Positions 45,443 through 53,743 of a stretch of 64,000 nt of DNA are shown here, in pieces; position 1 is the first letter of the stretch, and the number at the start of each line of letters is the position of its first letter. Made by a program: the position numbers and the translations under genes. This DNA is from Streptomyces paludis (GTDB lineage Bacteria > Actinomycetota > Actinomycetes > Streptomycetales > Streptomycetaceae), in NCBI RefSeq assembly GCF_003344965.1, contig NZ_CP031194.1, forward strand, positions 8,390,853 through 8,454,852. Reading direction: 5' to 3'. The notes under the pieces were generated by a model. The model was not told the origin of the DNA and searched no databases. It worked only from the letters and a program-made list of their open reading frames with translations.

Positions 45443-46893
45443 CCACACCCACGCTCTCTCCCGCCACCGCTCCGCAGGCCGCCGCGCCGCCGTCGGCGGC
45501 TGCGGCCGCGCGGCCGGTGAGGCTGCTGCTGGACGGCGATGACGACCACGCGGTGCACCGGGCCGCCTACCAGTGGGCCGATCCCGCCCGCGGCCGGATC
45601 ACCGTCGATCCCACCCCGCACACCACCAGCCCGGCCTACCTCGCGCTGGATGTGCTGCGCGCCATGGGCCGCGACGGGTTCTCCCGCCCGGAAGCCGAGC
45701 GGATGTCCACCGACCCGGCCTGGCGGGCGGTGACCTGCTGGACCCTGGTCACCGACGTGCACGAGGCGATCGTCCTGCGCGCTCACCGCCTCACGGTGGA
45801 GCGGCTGCGCCGCCTGGCCGCGTGGCGTGCGGACACCGGCATCCGCCTCACGCTCCTTGCCCACATCCCGGAGCCGGCTGACGAGCAGCGCCTGCGTGAA
45901 CACCTCACAGCCGCCGGACTGGTGGACGTGGTGACCGTAGGCGGCACGGCCGCCGTCCTCGGCGCGATCGGCCCGGCCGCCGTCGGCCGCCGCACCGGCC
46001 CGCCCCCGCGCGATCAGGTCTACCCGCTGCCGACGGTGCCCCGTAGCGGGGTGGCCGCGTTCCGCGCGGACTGCTGGCGCCGCCAGAACGCCACGGACTT
46101 CGCCCACACCGACGGCCAGTACCGCGCCGGTTACGCCGCCGCCCGCACCTGGCTGGCCCGCACCCGGCCGCCCCGACCCGAGGTCACCGTTCCCGCCGAA
46201 GGCCCTGCCGCACCCACCCCCTGGAATCTGCAGGAGACGGAGGCGTTGCGGCTGTTCCTGGCACGGTTGACCGTCTCAAGTCCCAGCCCGCAGCACACCG
46301 TGGCGCGCGTGCGCGGCGCCCAGGCCGGCTTCCTGGCCCGCTCGGTGCTGCTCAACGTGCCGGACGACCTCACCAGTTGCGCGGGACCGGGCTTCACCAC
46401 CGTGCCCCTCACTGCGCGCGTTGTGCACACGATCACCGTGCGCCTGCCCAACCCGCTGCGCGCCGCCGCGGTGGCGGCCCTGCTGTTCACCGGCACCGCC
46501 ACGTCGCTGCTGTCGATGACCCAGATCGGATGCGTCGACGAGGGCGGCACCACCGTGGCCATCGACCGCGACTCGCGGATCCACATCGGTGAACCTCCCG
46601 GACCCCGGCACATGTACGCGATCCCGCCCCGCGCCCGCCCCCTGCTGCGCGCGGCCGTGGAATTCCGCCGCCGCACCCCGCGCACCGCCAACCATCACGG
46701 CTTGTTCGCGAACTGCTTCGGCACCACGCCACGCCTCGATGCCCTCATCGCCGACGCCGGGCTCGCGATCCCCGCCCTGGCCCACCCCCACGTGGGAGAC
46801 AACTGGCACACCGCCGCCCGCTGCTGGCACCTGCACACCCCCGCGCCACCCGCCCCTGATGCGATGCCGCGCCTTGGGGAGTTACGCCCGTGA
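45439..46893 (+). CDS. Unrecognised protein; P-loop-less AAA+-like N-terminus
   Basis: A 484-residue protein with no family that I can name. Residues 25-190 can be aligned with the second ATPase: LLLDGDDDHAVHRAAYQW sits where the P-loop would be but lacks GxxxxGK, and AIVLRAHRLTVERLRRLAAW followed by IRLTLLAHIPEP sits at Walker B without the acidic pair. The C-terminal 220 residues (LPNPLRAAAVAALLFTGTAT, then IPPRARPLLRAAVEF) faintly resemble a tyrosine-recombinase core without its catalytic residues. It is coupled by ATGA to the gene before and GTGA to the one after. Confidence 0.7.
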   Translation: MTTPTLSPATAPQAAAPPSAAAAARPVRLLLDGDDDHAVHRAAYQWADPARGRITVDPTPHTTSPAYLALDVLRAMGRDGFSRPEAERMSTDPAWRAVTCWTLVTDVHEAIVLRAHRLTVERLRRLAAWRADTGIRLTLLAHIPEPADEQRLREHLTAAGLVDVVTVGGTAAVLGAIGPAAVGRRTGPPPRDQVYPLPTVPRSGVAAFRADCWRRQNATDFAHTDGQYRAGYAAARTWLARTRPPRPEVTVPAEGPAAPTPWNLQETEALRLFLARLTVSSPSPQHTVARVRGAQAGFLARSVLLNVPDDLTSCAGPGFTTVPLTARVVHTITVRLPNPLRAAAVAALLFTGTATSLLSMTQIGCVDEGGTTVAIDRDSRIHIGEPPGPRHMYAIPPRARPLLRAAVEFRRRTPRTANHHGLFANCFGTTPRLDALIADAGLAIPALAHPHVGDNWHTAARCWHLHTPAPPAPDAMPRLGELRP

Positions 46894-47675
46894 CCGACCA
46901 ACTCGCGCCGTCCGGCGGCACGTCCGCGGTCGTGTTCGACCTGATGCTCCTGCGGACACGCGCCATGGAGTGCCGGCTCACCGACGAGGACCTGACCGCG
47001 CTGACCGGCATACCCACCGCCGACTTCGGCACCCACCTCACCCCGCACACCCTCCCCGCCGCGACCCTGTTCACCCTCGCCCGCGCCCTGAACACCTCCG
47101 CGGAATCCCTCCTGCGCCAGTCCGGACCGACCCGCCGTCCCGCCCCGGAGGCGGCCGGCCACGCCACCGTGCTGCACGCCGCCCTGCTCGAGGCCGACCG
47201 CATCCACCCCGACGACCTGGCCTCCGCTCTGGAATGGACCCCGCACCGCCTGAAGCGCGCCGCCACCACCCTGGCCGCCCACCTCGATCAGCCCAGCAGC
47301 CCCCACCGGCTCCTCCACACCGACACCGTCATCCACCTGACCACCATCCCCGGCCTGCTGGGCCCCAAACAGCGGCAGAACCTGCACAACTCAGGCCACA
47401 CCGCCGCCTCCCTCGCCCCCGGCGAGGCCGCCGCCGTCACCCGCCTGCTGCACCACACCGTCACCGGCCTTCCTGCCGACATGTCACCCGAGCAGATCCC
47501 CCGCCTCGCCAACCGGCGCCTGCTTGCCCCCTCCGGCGAGCAGCCGGCTCCCCATCCGGACGTGTTGTTCGCCCTCGGCCTGGCCGCCCATCCCCTCACC
47601 CGGACAGAGGCCGCCGCAGACGGCCCCGCGTCGGCGCCCGCCGCTGCCACACCGCCACCACCCGGAGCGCGATGA
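46890..47675 (+). CDS. Accessory protein with possible HTH
   Basis: A 261-residue protein starting at a GTG that overlaps the previous stop. Residues 25-70 (LTDEDLTALTGIPTADFG, then TLPAATLFTLARALNTSAES) look like a divergent Cro/CI-type helix-turn-helix. The rest is helical, Ala/Pro/His-rich, with LTTIPGLLGPKQRQNLHNSG. No known family. Its place in the coupled operon suggests DNA or target recognition for the transposase. Confidence 0.65.
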   Translation: MTDQLAPSGGTSAVVFDLMLLRTRAMECRLTDEDLTALTGIPTADFGTHLTPHTLPAATLFTLARALNTSAESLLRQSGPTRRPAPEAAGHATVLHAALLEADRIHPDDLASALEWTPHRLKRAATTLAAHLDQPSSPHRLLHTDTVIHLTTIPGLLGPKQRQNLHNSGHTAASLAPGEAAAVTRLLHHTVTGLPADMSPEQIPRLANRRLLAPSGEQPAPHPDVLFALGLAAHPLTRTEAAADGPASAPAAATPPPPGAR

Positions 47676-49168
47676 TGCCGTTGCCCCGTACGGCCACCGT
47701 GCCCGACACCACCATCACCGGCTCGTGGAAGCCCACATGGTCACCCGGCCGCGCCGGCCCCGGCCTGCCCCCGCTCACCGTGGTGCACGACCCGCACGAC
47801 GATTACGCCTTCATGGCCGCCGCGCTGGCCTCCCACACTCCGGCGCTGGGCCGTGTCACAGTCCACCCCACCGCCGTGGCGAGCGCTCCCGCCTCCCTGG
47901 CCCACGACCTGCTGCGCAGCATGGGCAAACACCTCCCGCCAACCGGCAGCGAGGACGGCACGTACTGGACCGGCAACACCGAGACCGCCTGGCGTGCGGT
48001 CGCCGCCTGGGTCTTCTCGCTGCGCATCGGACATGTCATCGTCACCCGGGCACATCGCATCAGCTCCCGGCACTTCGAGTACCTCTTCGCCCTGCGGGAG
48101 CTGACCGAAATCCGGCTGACCCTGCTGTGCAACGGCCCGCTCCCACCGGTCCTGGCCGCCGCCCTCGCCGTGCTCCCGCATGAAGCGGTGCACGGCCTGG
48201 CCGCGCACCGCCGAGCCGTGGGTGCTCCCGCGCCGGCTCCGCTGCTGCCCGTCGGCCGTTTCGCGTGGTGGGAGGCGGACGGGCAGTTCCCGCCTGATGA
48301 GGGAGAGCCGTGCTTCCTGCTGCCGGTGCGGCGTGCACCCGGCCGCGGTGAAATCGAGGCAGCGGCCCGCCGACTGGGCCGCGCGGTGCTCCCGCTGCCT
48401 GCTGCCGGCCGCTTCCCGCCCGAGCCCGATGAGCACACCGCGCTCCTCGCGTACAGGCTTCACGCGCGTATCGCTCATCCCGTCCACGCCGCGGCGCTGG
48501 CGGTGCGCATCTTCACCGGCTGCCCGGACGGGCAGCTGCAGCTGCCCGCCGCGCACAAGGCTCCGCCGACCCGGCCGGAGCGTGACCGGGAACGTCGGAC
48601 ACCGTCCTGGGCAGGGGACTTGATCGAGGCAGCCCACCGCTTCGGGCACCTCGAAGGGCGAGAGTGCAGAGCCCGCCCGCTGCGGCTGAGCCCCTGGGAC
48701 CAAGCAGGCGTGACCGAAGCGGCCCACACCTGCGGCATGGTCGAGCACCAGGCGCCCCGCCCGAGCCGGCACCCGGCCGCGAGCCCCCCCGGGTTCCCCA
48801 CGGCCGCCTGCCGCACACCGGAGCGCGGGCAGCGCACCGGAACCGAACCGGGCAGCATGAGGCGGGTACGCGCCCAACGGCCCGCAGACAACCAGGGAGC
48901 AGACGATGGCCGAGCCAGGGACAGAACTCTTCGAGGCGATCCGCCGCGACCACCGCGCGGGCGACAGACTCCCCAGCTCCCTGGCCGCCCGGCACGGCGT
49001 GGACCGCCAGACGGCCAAGGAGGCGATCTCGACCGTGCTACCCCTGCCGCAATCCCTCCCGGCCGACGAAGAGGGCCTGGACGAGGCCCGTCAGTTCCTG
49101 GATGCGCTGCTGGAAGAAGACCAGGCCAAAGCGCCCGACAAGCGCCGCTCGGCCTTCGGGTTGTATGA
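47672..49168 (+). CDS. Paralogue of the P-loop-less protein; 3' end unclear
   Basis: Starts at ATG 47672 (a second ATG follows at once), overlapping the previous stop. Residues 30-190 are clearly related to the protein at 45439: HDPHDDYAFMAAALASHTPA, GRVTVHP, LAHDLLRSMG, then HVIVTRAHRISSRHFEYLFA and IRLTLLCNGP. Like it, it lacks a P-loop. A shorter counterpart of the C-terminal part appears (HARIAHPVHAAALAVRIFTG). The frame stays open to 49168, but the next gene begins at 48906 with better coding character, so the true end was probably near 48.88 kb and an indel removed the stop. Confidence 0.6.
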   Translation: MMPLPRTATVPDTTITGSWKPTWSPGRAGPGLPPLTVVHDPHDDYAFMAAALASHTPALGRVTVHPTAVASAPASLAHDLLRSMGKHLPPTGSEDGTYWTGNTETAWRAVAAWVFSLRIGHVIVTRAHRISSRHFEYLFALRELTEIRLTLLCNGPLPPVLAAALAVLPHEAVHGLAAHRRAVGAPAPAPLLPVGRFAWWEADGQFPPDEGEPCFLLPVRRAPGRGEIEAAARRLGRAVLPLPAAGRFPPEPDEHTALLAYRLHARIAHPVHAAALAVRIFTGCPDGQLQLPAAHKAPPTRPERDRERRTPSWAGDLIEAAHRFGHLEGRECRARPLRLSPWDQAGVTEAAHTCGMVEHQAPRPSRHPAASPPGFPTAACRTPERGQRTGTEPGSMRRVRAQRPADNQGADDGRARDRTLRGDPPRPPRGRQTPQLPGRPARRGPPDGQGGDLDRATPAAIPPGRRRGPGRGPSVPGCAAGRRPGQSARQAPLGLRVV

Positions 49169-49583
49169 GCAGTTGAACCTTCGTACCGACGGACTTCCGC
49201 TCTCCTACCGGTGGGTGTGGCAGTACGTCACCGATCGCCGCGCCCAGCACGCCGACATCAGCCCACCGCAACCACAGACGCGGACCTGGGCGGCAGACGT
49301 CCCCTCCGACATGCCGGAGTTCGTCACCGACCTGATCACCAGCGCGGTGCGCCACCTGGCCGAGCTGAAGATCGAGGGCACTGCGCCGGCCGCGACCGGT
49401 GTCGAACTCGGCATGGTCTCCCTCGGCACCGCCAGGGCCCGGATCGACCAGGCCCTGTGGGAACTCGCGCTGGCCGGACGCCGCGCCGGGCTGACCTACG
49501 ACCAGATGAGCGCCTTCACCGGCATCCCCGAAGACGACCTGGCCCGGCAGACCGAGGACTACCACCGCCTCATGACGACCTGA
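48906..49583 (+). CDS. IstA-like DNA-binding protein without catalytic domain
   Basis: A 225-residue protein with GGGAG eight bases before the ATG. Residues 1-110 match the N-terminal DNA-binding part of IS21 transposase IstA: LFEAIRRDHRAGDRLPSSLA, RHGVDRQTAKEAISTVLPLP, then RRSAFGLYEQLN and LSYRWVWQYVTDRRA. The DDE core that should follow is absent. Instead there is a 100-residue helical domain ending in a short HTH-like LTYDQMSAFTGIPEDDLARQ. It is the last gene of the operon and may recognise element ends or targets. Confidence 0.7.
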   Translation: MAEPGTELFEAIRRDHRAGDRLPSSLAARHGVDRQTAKEAISTVLPLPQSLPADEEGLDEARQFLDALLEEDQAKAPDKRRSAFGLYEQLNLRTDGLPLSYRWVWQYVTDRRAQHADISPPQPQTRTWAADVPSDMPEFVTDLITSAVRHLAELKIEGTAPAATGVELGMVSLGTARARIDQALWELALAGRRAGLTYDQMSAFTGIPEDDLARQTEDYHRLMTT

Positions 49584-49997
49584 GCAACGCCGCGGCCGGA
49601 TCTCTCCTGGCCGTTGTCCAACCGAGGTCCCGTTCGTCGAAATGGCCGGCGAAGACGATCACCACGTGGATGAGTTCCCCCTCCTCGGCCCCCTGCAGGA
49701 CGCGCTCGGTGGGCTGTCCGCGCAACTGTCCCCCAGCGGTGTCGGCTTCGGTGAGCCAGCCGGCCGCGACCGCAGTTCGGCGTGCTCGGCGACACAAACA
49801 CCGGGATAGTGCCCGGACTTGTGCGGGACGTCGGGCGGTTGCCCGGAGATCTCTGAGACTGCCCGGACTTCGCCGAGTGTCCTGTCCCAGATAACTGTGG
49901 GCATGGTGGGCCTCTGACCTGCGGTGCCTACGATTGAGAGGGACAGGAGGAGCCCGCTCGTCCCACTCAACGGTAGGCAGCTGCCTCGGGGGGTGTG
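49584..49997. other. Non-coding right flank of operon
   Basis: No supported gene. It contains the first repeat array (49789-49870) and 130 bases without features before the stop of the hydrolase gene. Confidence 0.5.
49789..49870 (+). repeat. First repeat array (candidate transposase sites)
   Basis: GCCCGGACTT at 49811, GCCCGGAGAT at 49841 and GCCCGGACTT at 49861 start 30 and 20 bp apart in the same direction. An upstream degenerate unit (CGACACAAACACCGG) begins at 49790. The spacing matches the second array at 51289-51390. Confidence 0.5.
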
Positions 49998-50852
49998 TCA
50001 GCGGGCTGCGAGGTTTGCGAGCAGCTCGGCGGCGGGCTTCGGGTGGACGAGCCAGCGCAGGTGGCTCCCCTCGAGTGTCCGGACGTCGAAGAGGTTGTCG
50101 GGTGTGAGCGCGTCGGCTTCGCGAATCATGCGGTCCTGCACGGCGAGTGGAAGGCTGGCATCGTTGGCCAGGCGCACATAGGTCTTGGGAATCCGGCCCC
50201 AGGTCGTGGCCTGTGCCCGGTCGGTAGACGTACCGACATCTAGGTTCTCATCGGGCTGGAAGGTGTTCAGGAAGGTCCGGAACTCGTCATCGGTGAGGTC
50301 GGCGGCGAACGCTCGCTTGAACGCGGCGAGCGCTGCCGGGTCGGCGGTGCGGAAGTTGGTCCGGAGCAGACCGAGTTCGGCCGGGTTCCCGACGAGTGTG
50401 GCAGCGAAGGCTCCCGCGTCGACGTCCGCCATCTCCGGCTGGGCGTAGTAGTCGCTCACGTCCAGGTCGATGGGGCACCAGGCGGAGACGTAAGCGATCC
50501 GGTCGATCAGCTCGGGCCGGGCGTTGGCGACGGCGGTGGTCGTGATGCCGCCCCTGCTGTGGGCGACGAGGATGGTGGGCCCGTTCCGCTTGGCCCGTTC
50601 GAGGGCTTCGATCACGCGGGCGGCGTTGTCGGCGAGCGTGATTCCCTTGATGCTCCCCGGTTCTGCGGCGAGTGCGTCGAGATCCTGAGGAGCCTGGTAG
50701 GTCGCGGGGAAGGTCGCCTCGAATCCGTGCCCCGGAAGGTCGACCGCGACCGAGCGGTGCCCGAGTAAGGCGAGCTCGGCTTGTAGCGGCGCGAACGAGA
50801 ACGAATTCGCGAAGGCCCCATGAACGAAAACGAATGTCGGCAGATTCTGCAT
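49998..50852 (-). CDS. Alpha/beta-hydrolase fold protein
   Basis: A 284-residue serine hydrolase. The oxyanion region is FVFVHGAFANS, the nucleophile elbow ILVAHSRGGITTTAV contains Ser in HSRGG, and the catalytic His is in EGSHLRWLVHP at the end. No signal peptide. This subgroup (salicylate-esterase-like, EstC) is common in soil bacteria, with unknown substrates. Lying between two similar repeat arrays and in reverse orientation to the transposition genes, it looks like element cargo. Confidence 0.88.
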   Translation of the reverse strand: MQNLPTFVFVHGAFANSFSFAPLQAELALLGHRSVAVDLPGHGFEATFPATYQAPQDLDALAAEPGSIKGITLADNAARVIEALERAKRNGPTILVAHSRGGITTTAVANARPELIDRIAYVSAWCPIDLDVSDYYAQPEMADVDAGAFAATLVGNPAELGLLRTNFRTADPAALAAFKRAFAADLTDDEFRTFLNTFQPDENLDVGTSTDRAQATTWGRIPKTYVRLANDASLPLAVQDRMIREADALTPDNLFDVRTLEGSHLRWLVHPKPAAELLANLAAR

Positions 50853-50888
50853 GCCTCAGCCTCCAACAGAACGATCTTCGGAGCAAGA

Positions 50889-51224
50889 TCAGGGGTTCAG
50901 GAGGGCTTCGATCTGTCTGGCTGTGGCCTCGATGGTGGTGCTGAGCCAGGTGCGGCTGGTGCCTCGCAGGGGTGCCTGCAGCGGGAAGCGGCGGTGGAAT
51001 TCGGCAATGGCTCGGGTGACGACGAGAAGGTCGTGGCTGAGGACCGATCGCCTCCAATGACCTGATGCGAACAGGCTGATCAGCGTGATGTGTTCGGGGT
51101 ATCCAGCGGCTTCCAGCCATGGGGCCTTTTCGTCCGGTTCGACGGTGGGTGCCTTGACCACGACCAGGTCGTGGAGGAGTTCGGCGCGGTGGGTGAGCCG
51201 GTAGCGCCGACACCTCGCGCACAT
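50889..51224 (-). CDS. Hypothetical protein, possible fragment
   Basis: A 111-residue frame beginning MCARCRRYRLTHRAELLHDL, with VVVKAPTVEPDEKAPWLEAA and a C-terminal helix TWLSTTIEATARQIEALL. The Cys-x-x-Cys with following His-Arg recalls the zinc-binding part of TniQ-type proteins, and the frame stays open a little upstream, so it may be the C-terminal part of a lost target-selection gene. It precedes the hydrolase gene on the same strand by 36 bases. Function not established. Confidence 0.45.
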   Translation of the reverse strand: MCARCRRYRLTHRAELLHDLVVVKAPTVEPDEKAPWLEAAGYPEHITLISLFASGHWRRSVLSHDLLVVTRAIAEFHRRFPLQAPLRGTSRTWLSTTIEATARQIEALLNP

Positions 51225-51288
51225 CCACCCGGGCCTCCGGTACGACGCCGACCAGCCATTACGACCGTAGAAGCGCCGTGACCGCCGT

Positions 51289-51390
51289 ACCTACACAAGA
51301 CCGGAAACCTCCGGAACTTGCCTGCACATGACCGGGACCCAACCGCACATGCCTACAGAAGAGCGGGACTGCCTACACATCGCGGAGACA
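51289..51390 (+). repeat. Second repeat array (candidate right end)
   Basis: Units ACCTACACAA (51289), GCCTGCACAT (51320), GCCTACAGAA (51351) and GCCTACACAT (51371) are spaced 31, 31 and 20 bp, each followed by a G/C-rich CCGG- or GCGG-type block. The arrangement matches the array at 49789-49870. The last unit ends GGAGACA at 51390, the candidate element end. Confidence 0.55.
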
Positions 51391-51445
51391 GGACAACCGT
51401 GCTCGCCGACCGGCGCAGAACCGTGGCCGCATTCTGTACGCGTTT

Positions 51446-51462
51446 CGTACGCCAAGCGTACG
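51446..51462. promoter_or_regulatory. Candidate operator upstream of tap
   Basis: CGTACGC-caa-GCGTACG is a perfect inverted repeat with 7-bp arms, and further GTACG copies lie within 20 bases on either side. It lies about 50 bases before the tap start. Tap has an N-terminal HTH, so self-regulation is possible. Confidence 0.45.
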
Positions 51463-51508
51463 CGAATGGTGCGTTTCGTGGGGTAGGGTTTTCTCAGGAG
51501 GTGTTTTC

Positions 51509-53737
51509 ATGTCGGAGTTGTTCGATGCGGTGGACGCGTTGCTCGCGTCCCGTGCCGCGCTGCCGGTGCCGGCGGAGCGCAAGCGGCTGCGGGCCCTGCA
51601 CGGGCTGACGATTGACGAGGTGGCGACCGCGCTGAAGGTGCGGCGGGCCACGGTCAGCGCGTGGGAGTCGGGCAGGACCGAGCCCCGGCCGCCGGAGCGG
51701 GACGCGTACGCCCGGCTGCTGGACAGGCTCGCGGAGCTCTACCCCGCCGACCCGGCCGCCGCTCAGGACGCTGCGGCGCGGGCCGCGCTCTCCGGCGCGA
51801 CCGCCCCGGAGGAAGCGCCGACCCTGTCCACGGGTCCGGCTTCCGGGGCTGCGGCCACCGCGGCCGTGAACACCCAGGCCCCTGCCCCTGTTGCCCCTGC
51901 TGTGGCAGCCGCGCCGCGTCCGGCGCGCGCCAACGGGACGTCGTCGACGTCGCGGCGGCCGGGGGCGAAGAAGGCCGCCCCGGCCGGAACATCGGCGGGC
52001 GGCGCCGACCCGCGCTTCGGGAACGGGCCGCTCGCGGTCGTCGACGTCGATCCCGACGGAAAGGTGCTGGCGTACTGCGTCGGCGGCCTGGTCCTGGACA
52101 CACCCGCCAAGTCCCTGCCGTCCCTGGTGGACTGGACGCTGCGCGAGGCGAAGCTCGGGCAGCCGAAACTGTCCGGGCCGGGAAGGCCGGCCGACCCGCT
52201 GCTCGTGCTCACCGAGGCCGCACTGGAGCGCTACGGTCTGCCGGTCGCCCTGAGCGATGAGGAGCGGTTGGCCGGGCGGCTCCCGGAGAGCCACAAGATC
52301 ATCAAGCAGCTGACCCGTGCGGAGTGGAAGCTGACGAAGCGCGGGTTCGGGCCGTGGGCGCGGATCTACCGCCCTGCCACCGGCTCGGAGCGGGCCTGCG
52401 TGCAGTTGTGTATCCCGTCCTGGAACGCGCTGGACATCCGCCACTGGGGCGATGCCGGGCAGCTGCCTCCGGCGGAACTCGCCCGGCTGCTGGGTGGGTA
52501 CGCGTCGCGGGTGATGACGCCGCGCGGATCGACCGCGGTGACCGGCCTGGAGCTGATGACCGCGCTGCACCCGCCGACCCGCGCCTCCGAGCCGGACGCC
52601 GACGGCAAGCGGCACTCCGAGCACAACCCCGGCTCGCTGGGGAAGGACCCGGTCGACTGCGCGCCGTGCGAGGCCCCGGACGGGCACCCGCTCCTCAAGG
52701 ATCTGCCGCGCTTCCACGTCCGCGGCCCGGCGGAAAAGCTGTTCGAGGAGGCGTACGACTGGGCCCGGCCGCTCACCGACGCCGAATGCCTGCGCCGCGA
52801 ACTCGTCGGTCTGGACGTGAACATGGCGTTCGCCGCCGGCGCGAACGGCCTGACTGTCGGCCTGGGAGCACCGGCGTATGTGAAGGACCCGGTGTTCGAT
52901 CCGAAGCTCCCGGGGAGCTGGCTGGTGGACCTGTCGCATGTCGACCTGTCCCGGGTGAAGGCCGGCAAGGAGTGGGTGGAGCTGGACGGCGCGCTGCTGC
53001 CCAGCCCGTTCACACCGAAGGGGGAGCGCCCGGAAGGGCCGGCCTGGTACGCGACACCGACCGTGGCCTACGCGGTGGAGCTGGGCTACGACGTCGCGCC
53101 GACCGAGGCGTACGTCCGGTACGAGAACGGCCGCTACCTGGACGGCTGGTACCAGCGGCTGCGCGACGCCTACCTCGCCACGATGGCCGACCTCGGTGTC
53201 GCCGCGGACCTGCCGCCGCAGGACTTCCTGACGGCGATGGACGGCTACAGGAGCCGCGATCCGGAGCTGGCGATCGTCGTCTCGGCGGTCAAGGCGACGG
53301 TGAAGGGCGGGCTGGGCAAGCTGCGCGAGCGGCCCCGGGGCGAGGGCTGGCGGCCGGGCGAGCCGTGGCGGGCGCTGGCGCGGCCGACGTGGCGGCCCGA
53401 CATCCGCGCGGCGGTCATCTCCCGTACGCGGATCAACCTCCACCGCAAAATCGTCAAGCACGCGGCGTTCACCGGGCAGTACCCGGTGGCGATTCTCTCC
53501 GACTGTGTCGTGTACGCGGCCGAGGGCCCGTCGCCGCTCGATTTCCTGCCGTACCGGGAGGGCAAGGCACTGCCGGGCGGCTTCAGGCTCGGGGTCAACC
53601 CGGGCCTGGTGAAGCACGAGGGCACGCAGAGCGTGCTGTGGGGCGAGGGCGTCCGCGAACAGTTCGACGCCCCGGAACTCAACCTCGCCCGCTACATCAA
53701 GGACGGCACCGTCACCGACAACGACACCGGGGAGTAG
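51509..53737 (+). CDS. tap: Telomere-associated protein Tap
   Basis: A 742-residue protein, the expected length of Streptomyces Tap. An N-terminal XRE-type HTH (LTIDEVATALKVRRATVSAW, residues 32-51) is followed by an Ala/Pro-rich linker and a large conserved body with VNMAFAAGANGLTVGLGAPA and RINLHRKIVKHAAFTGQYPV. Tap binds the 3' single-strand overhang of linear replicon ends and recruits the terminal protein for end patching. A strong CAGGAGGTG precedes the ATG, and tpg follows after six bases. Confidence 0.93.
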   Translation: MSELFDAVDALLASRAALPVPAERKRLRALHGLTIDEVATALKVRRATVSAWESGRTEPRPPERDAYARLLDRLAELYPADPAAAQDAAARAALSGATAPEEAPTLSTGPASGAAATAAVNTQAPAPVAPAVAAAPRPARANGTSSTSRRPGAKKAAPAGTSAGGADPRFGNGPLAVVDVDPDGKVLAYCVGGLVLDTPAKSLPSLVDWTLREAKLGQPKLSGPGRPADPLLVLTEAALERYGLPVALSDEERLAGRLPESHKIIKQLTRAEWKLTKRGFGPWARIYRPATGSERACVQLCIPSWNALDIRHWGDAGQLPPAELARLLGGYASRVMTPRGSTAVTGLELMTALHPPTRASEPDADGKRHSEHNPGSLGKDPVDCAPCEAPDGHPLLKDLPRFHVRGPAEKLFEEAYDWARPLTDAECLRRELVGLDVNMAFAAGANGLTVGLGAPAYVKDPVFDPKLPGSWLVDLSHVDLSRVKAGKEWVELDGALLPSPFTPKGERPEGPAWYATPTVAYAVELGYDVAPTEAYVRYENGRYLDGWYQRLRDAYLATMADLGVAADLPPQDFLTAMDGYRSRDPELAIVVSAVKATVKGGLGKLRERPRGEGWRPGEPWRALARPTWRPDIRAAVISRTRINLHRKIVKHAAFTGQYPVAILSDCVVYAAEGPSPLDFLPYREGKALPGGFRLGVNPGLVKHEGTQSVLWGEGVREQFDAPELNLARYIKDGTVTDNDTGE

Positions 53738-53743
53738 CAGGCC

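Larger units (their letters stand above)
41731..51390. mobile_element. Candidate Mu/Tn7-like transposon, about 9.7 kb
   Basis: Proposed from content and end signals. It carries a DDE transposase-ATPase fusion, a second AAA+ protein, four accessory genes and an alpha/beta-hydrolase. The left end begins TGTC with GTGTAGG ten bases in; the right end, read inward on the minus strand, begins TGTC with GTGTAGG twelve bases in. Repeat arrays lie at the right end. No target duplication was found and the two flanks do not belong together, so the limits are tentative. Confidence 0.4.

Noticed and set aside
46589..47671. Upstream extension of the second P-loop-less protein
   Set aside because: The frame is open to 46589, but this part overlaps two coupled genes with better coding signals; the ATG at 47672 is the real start.
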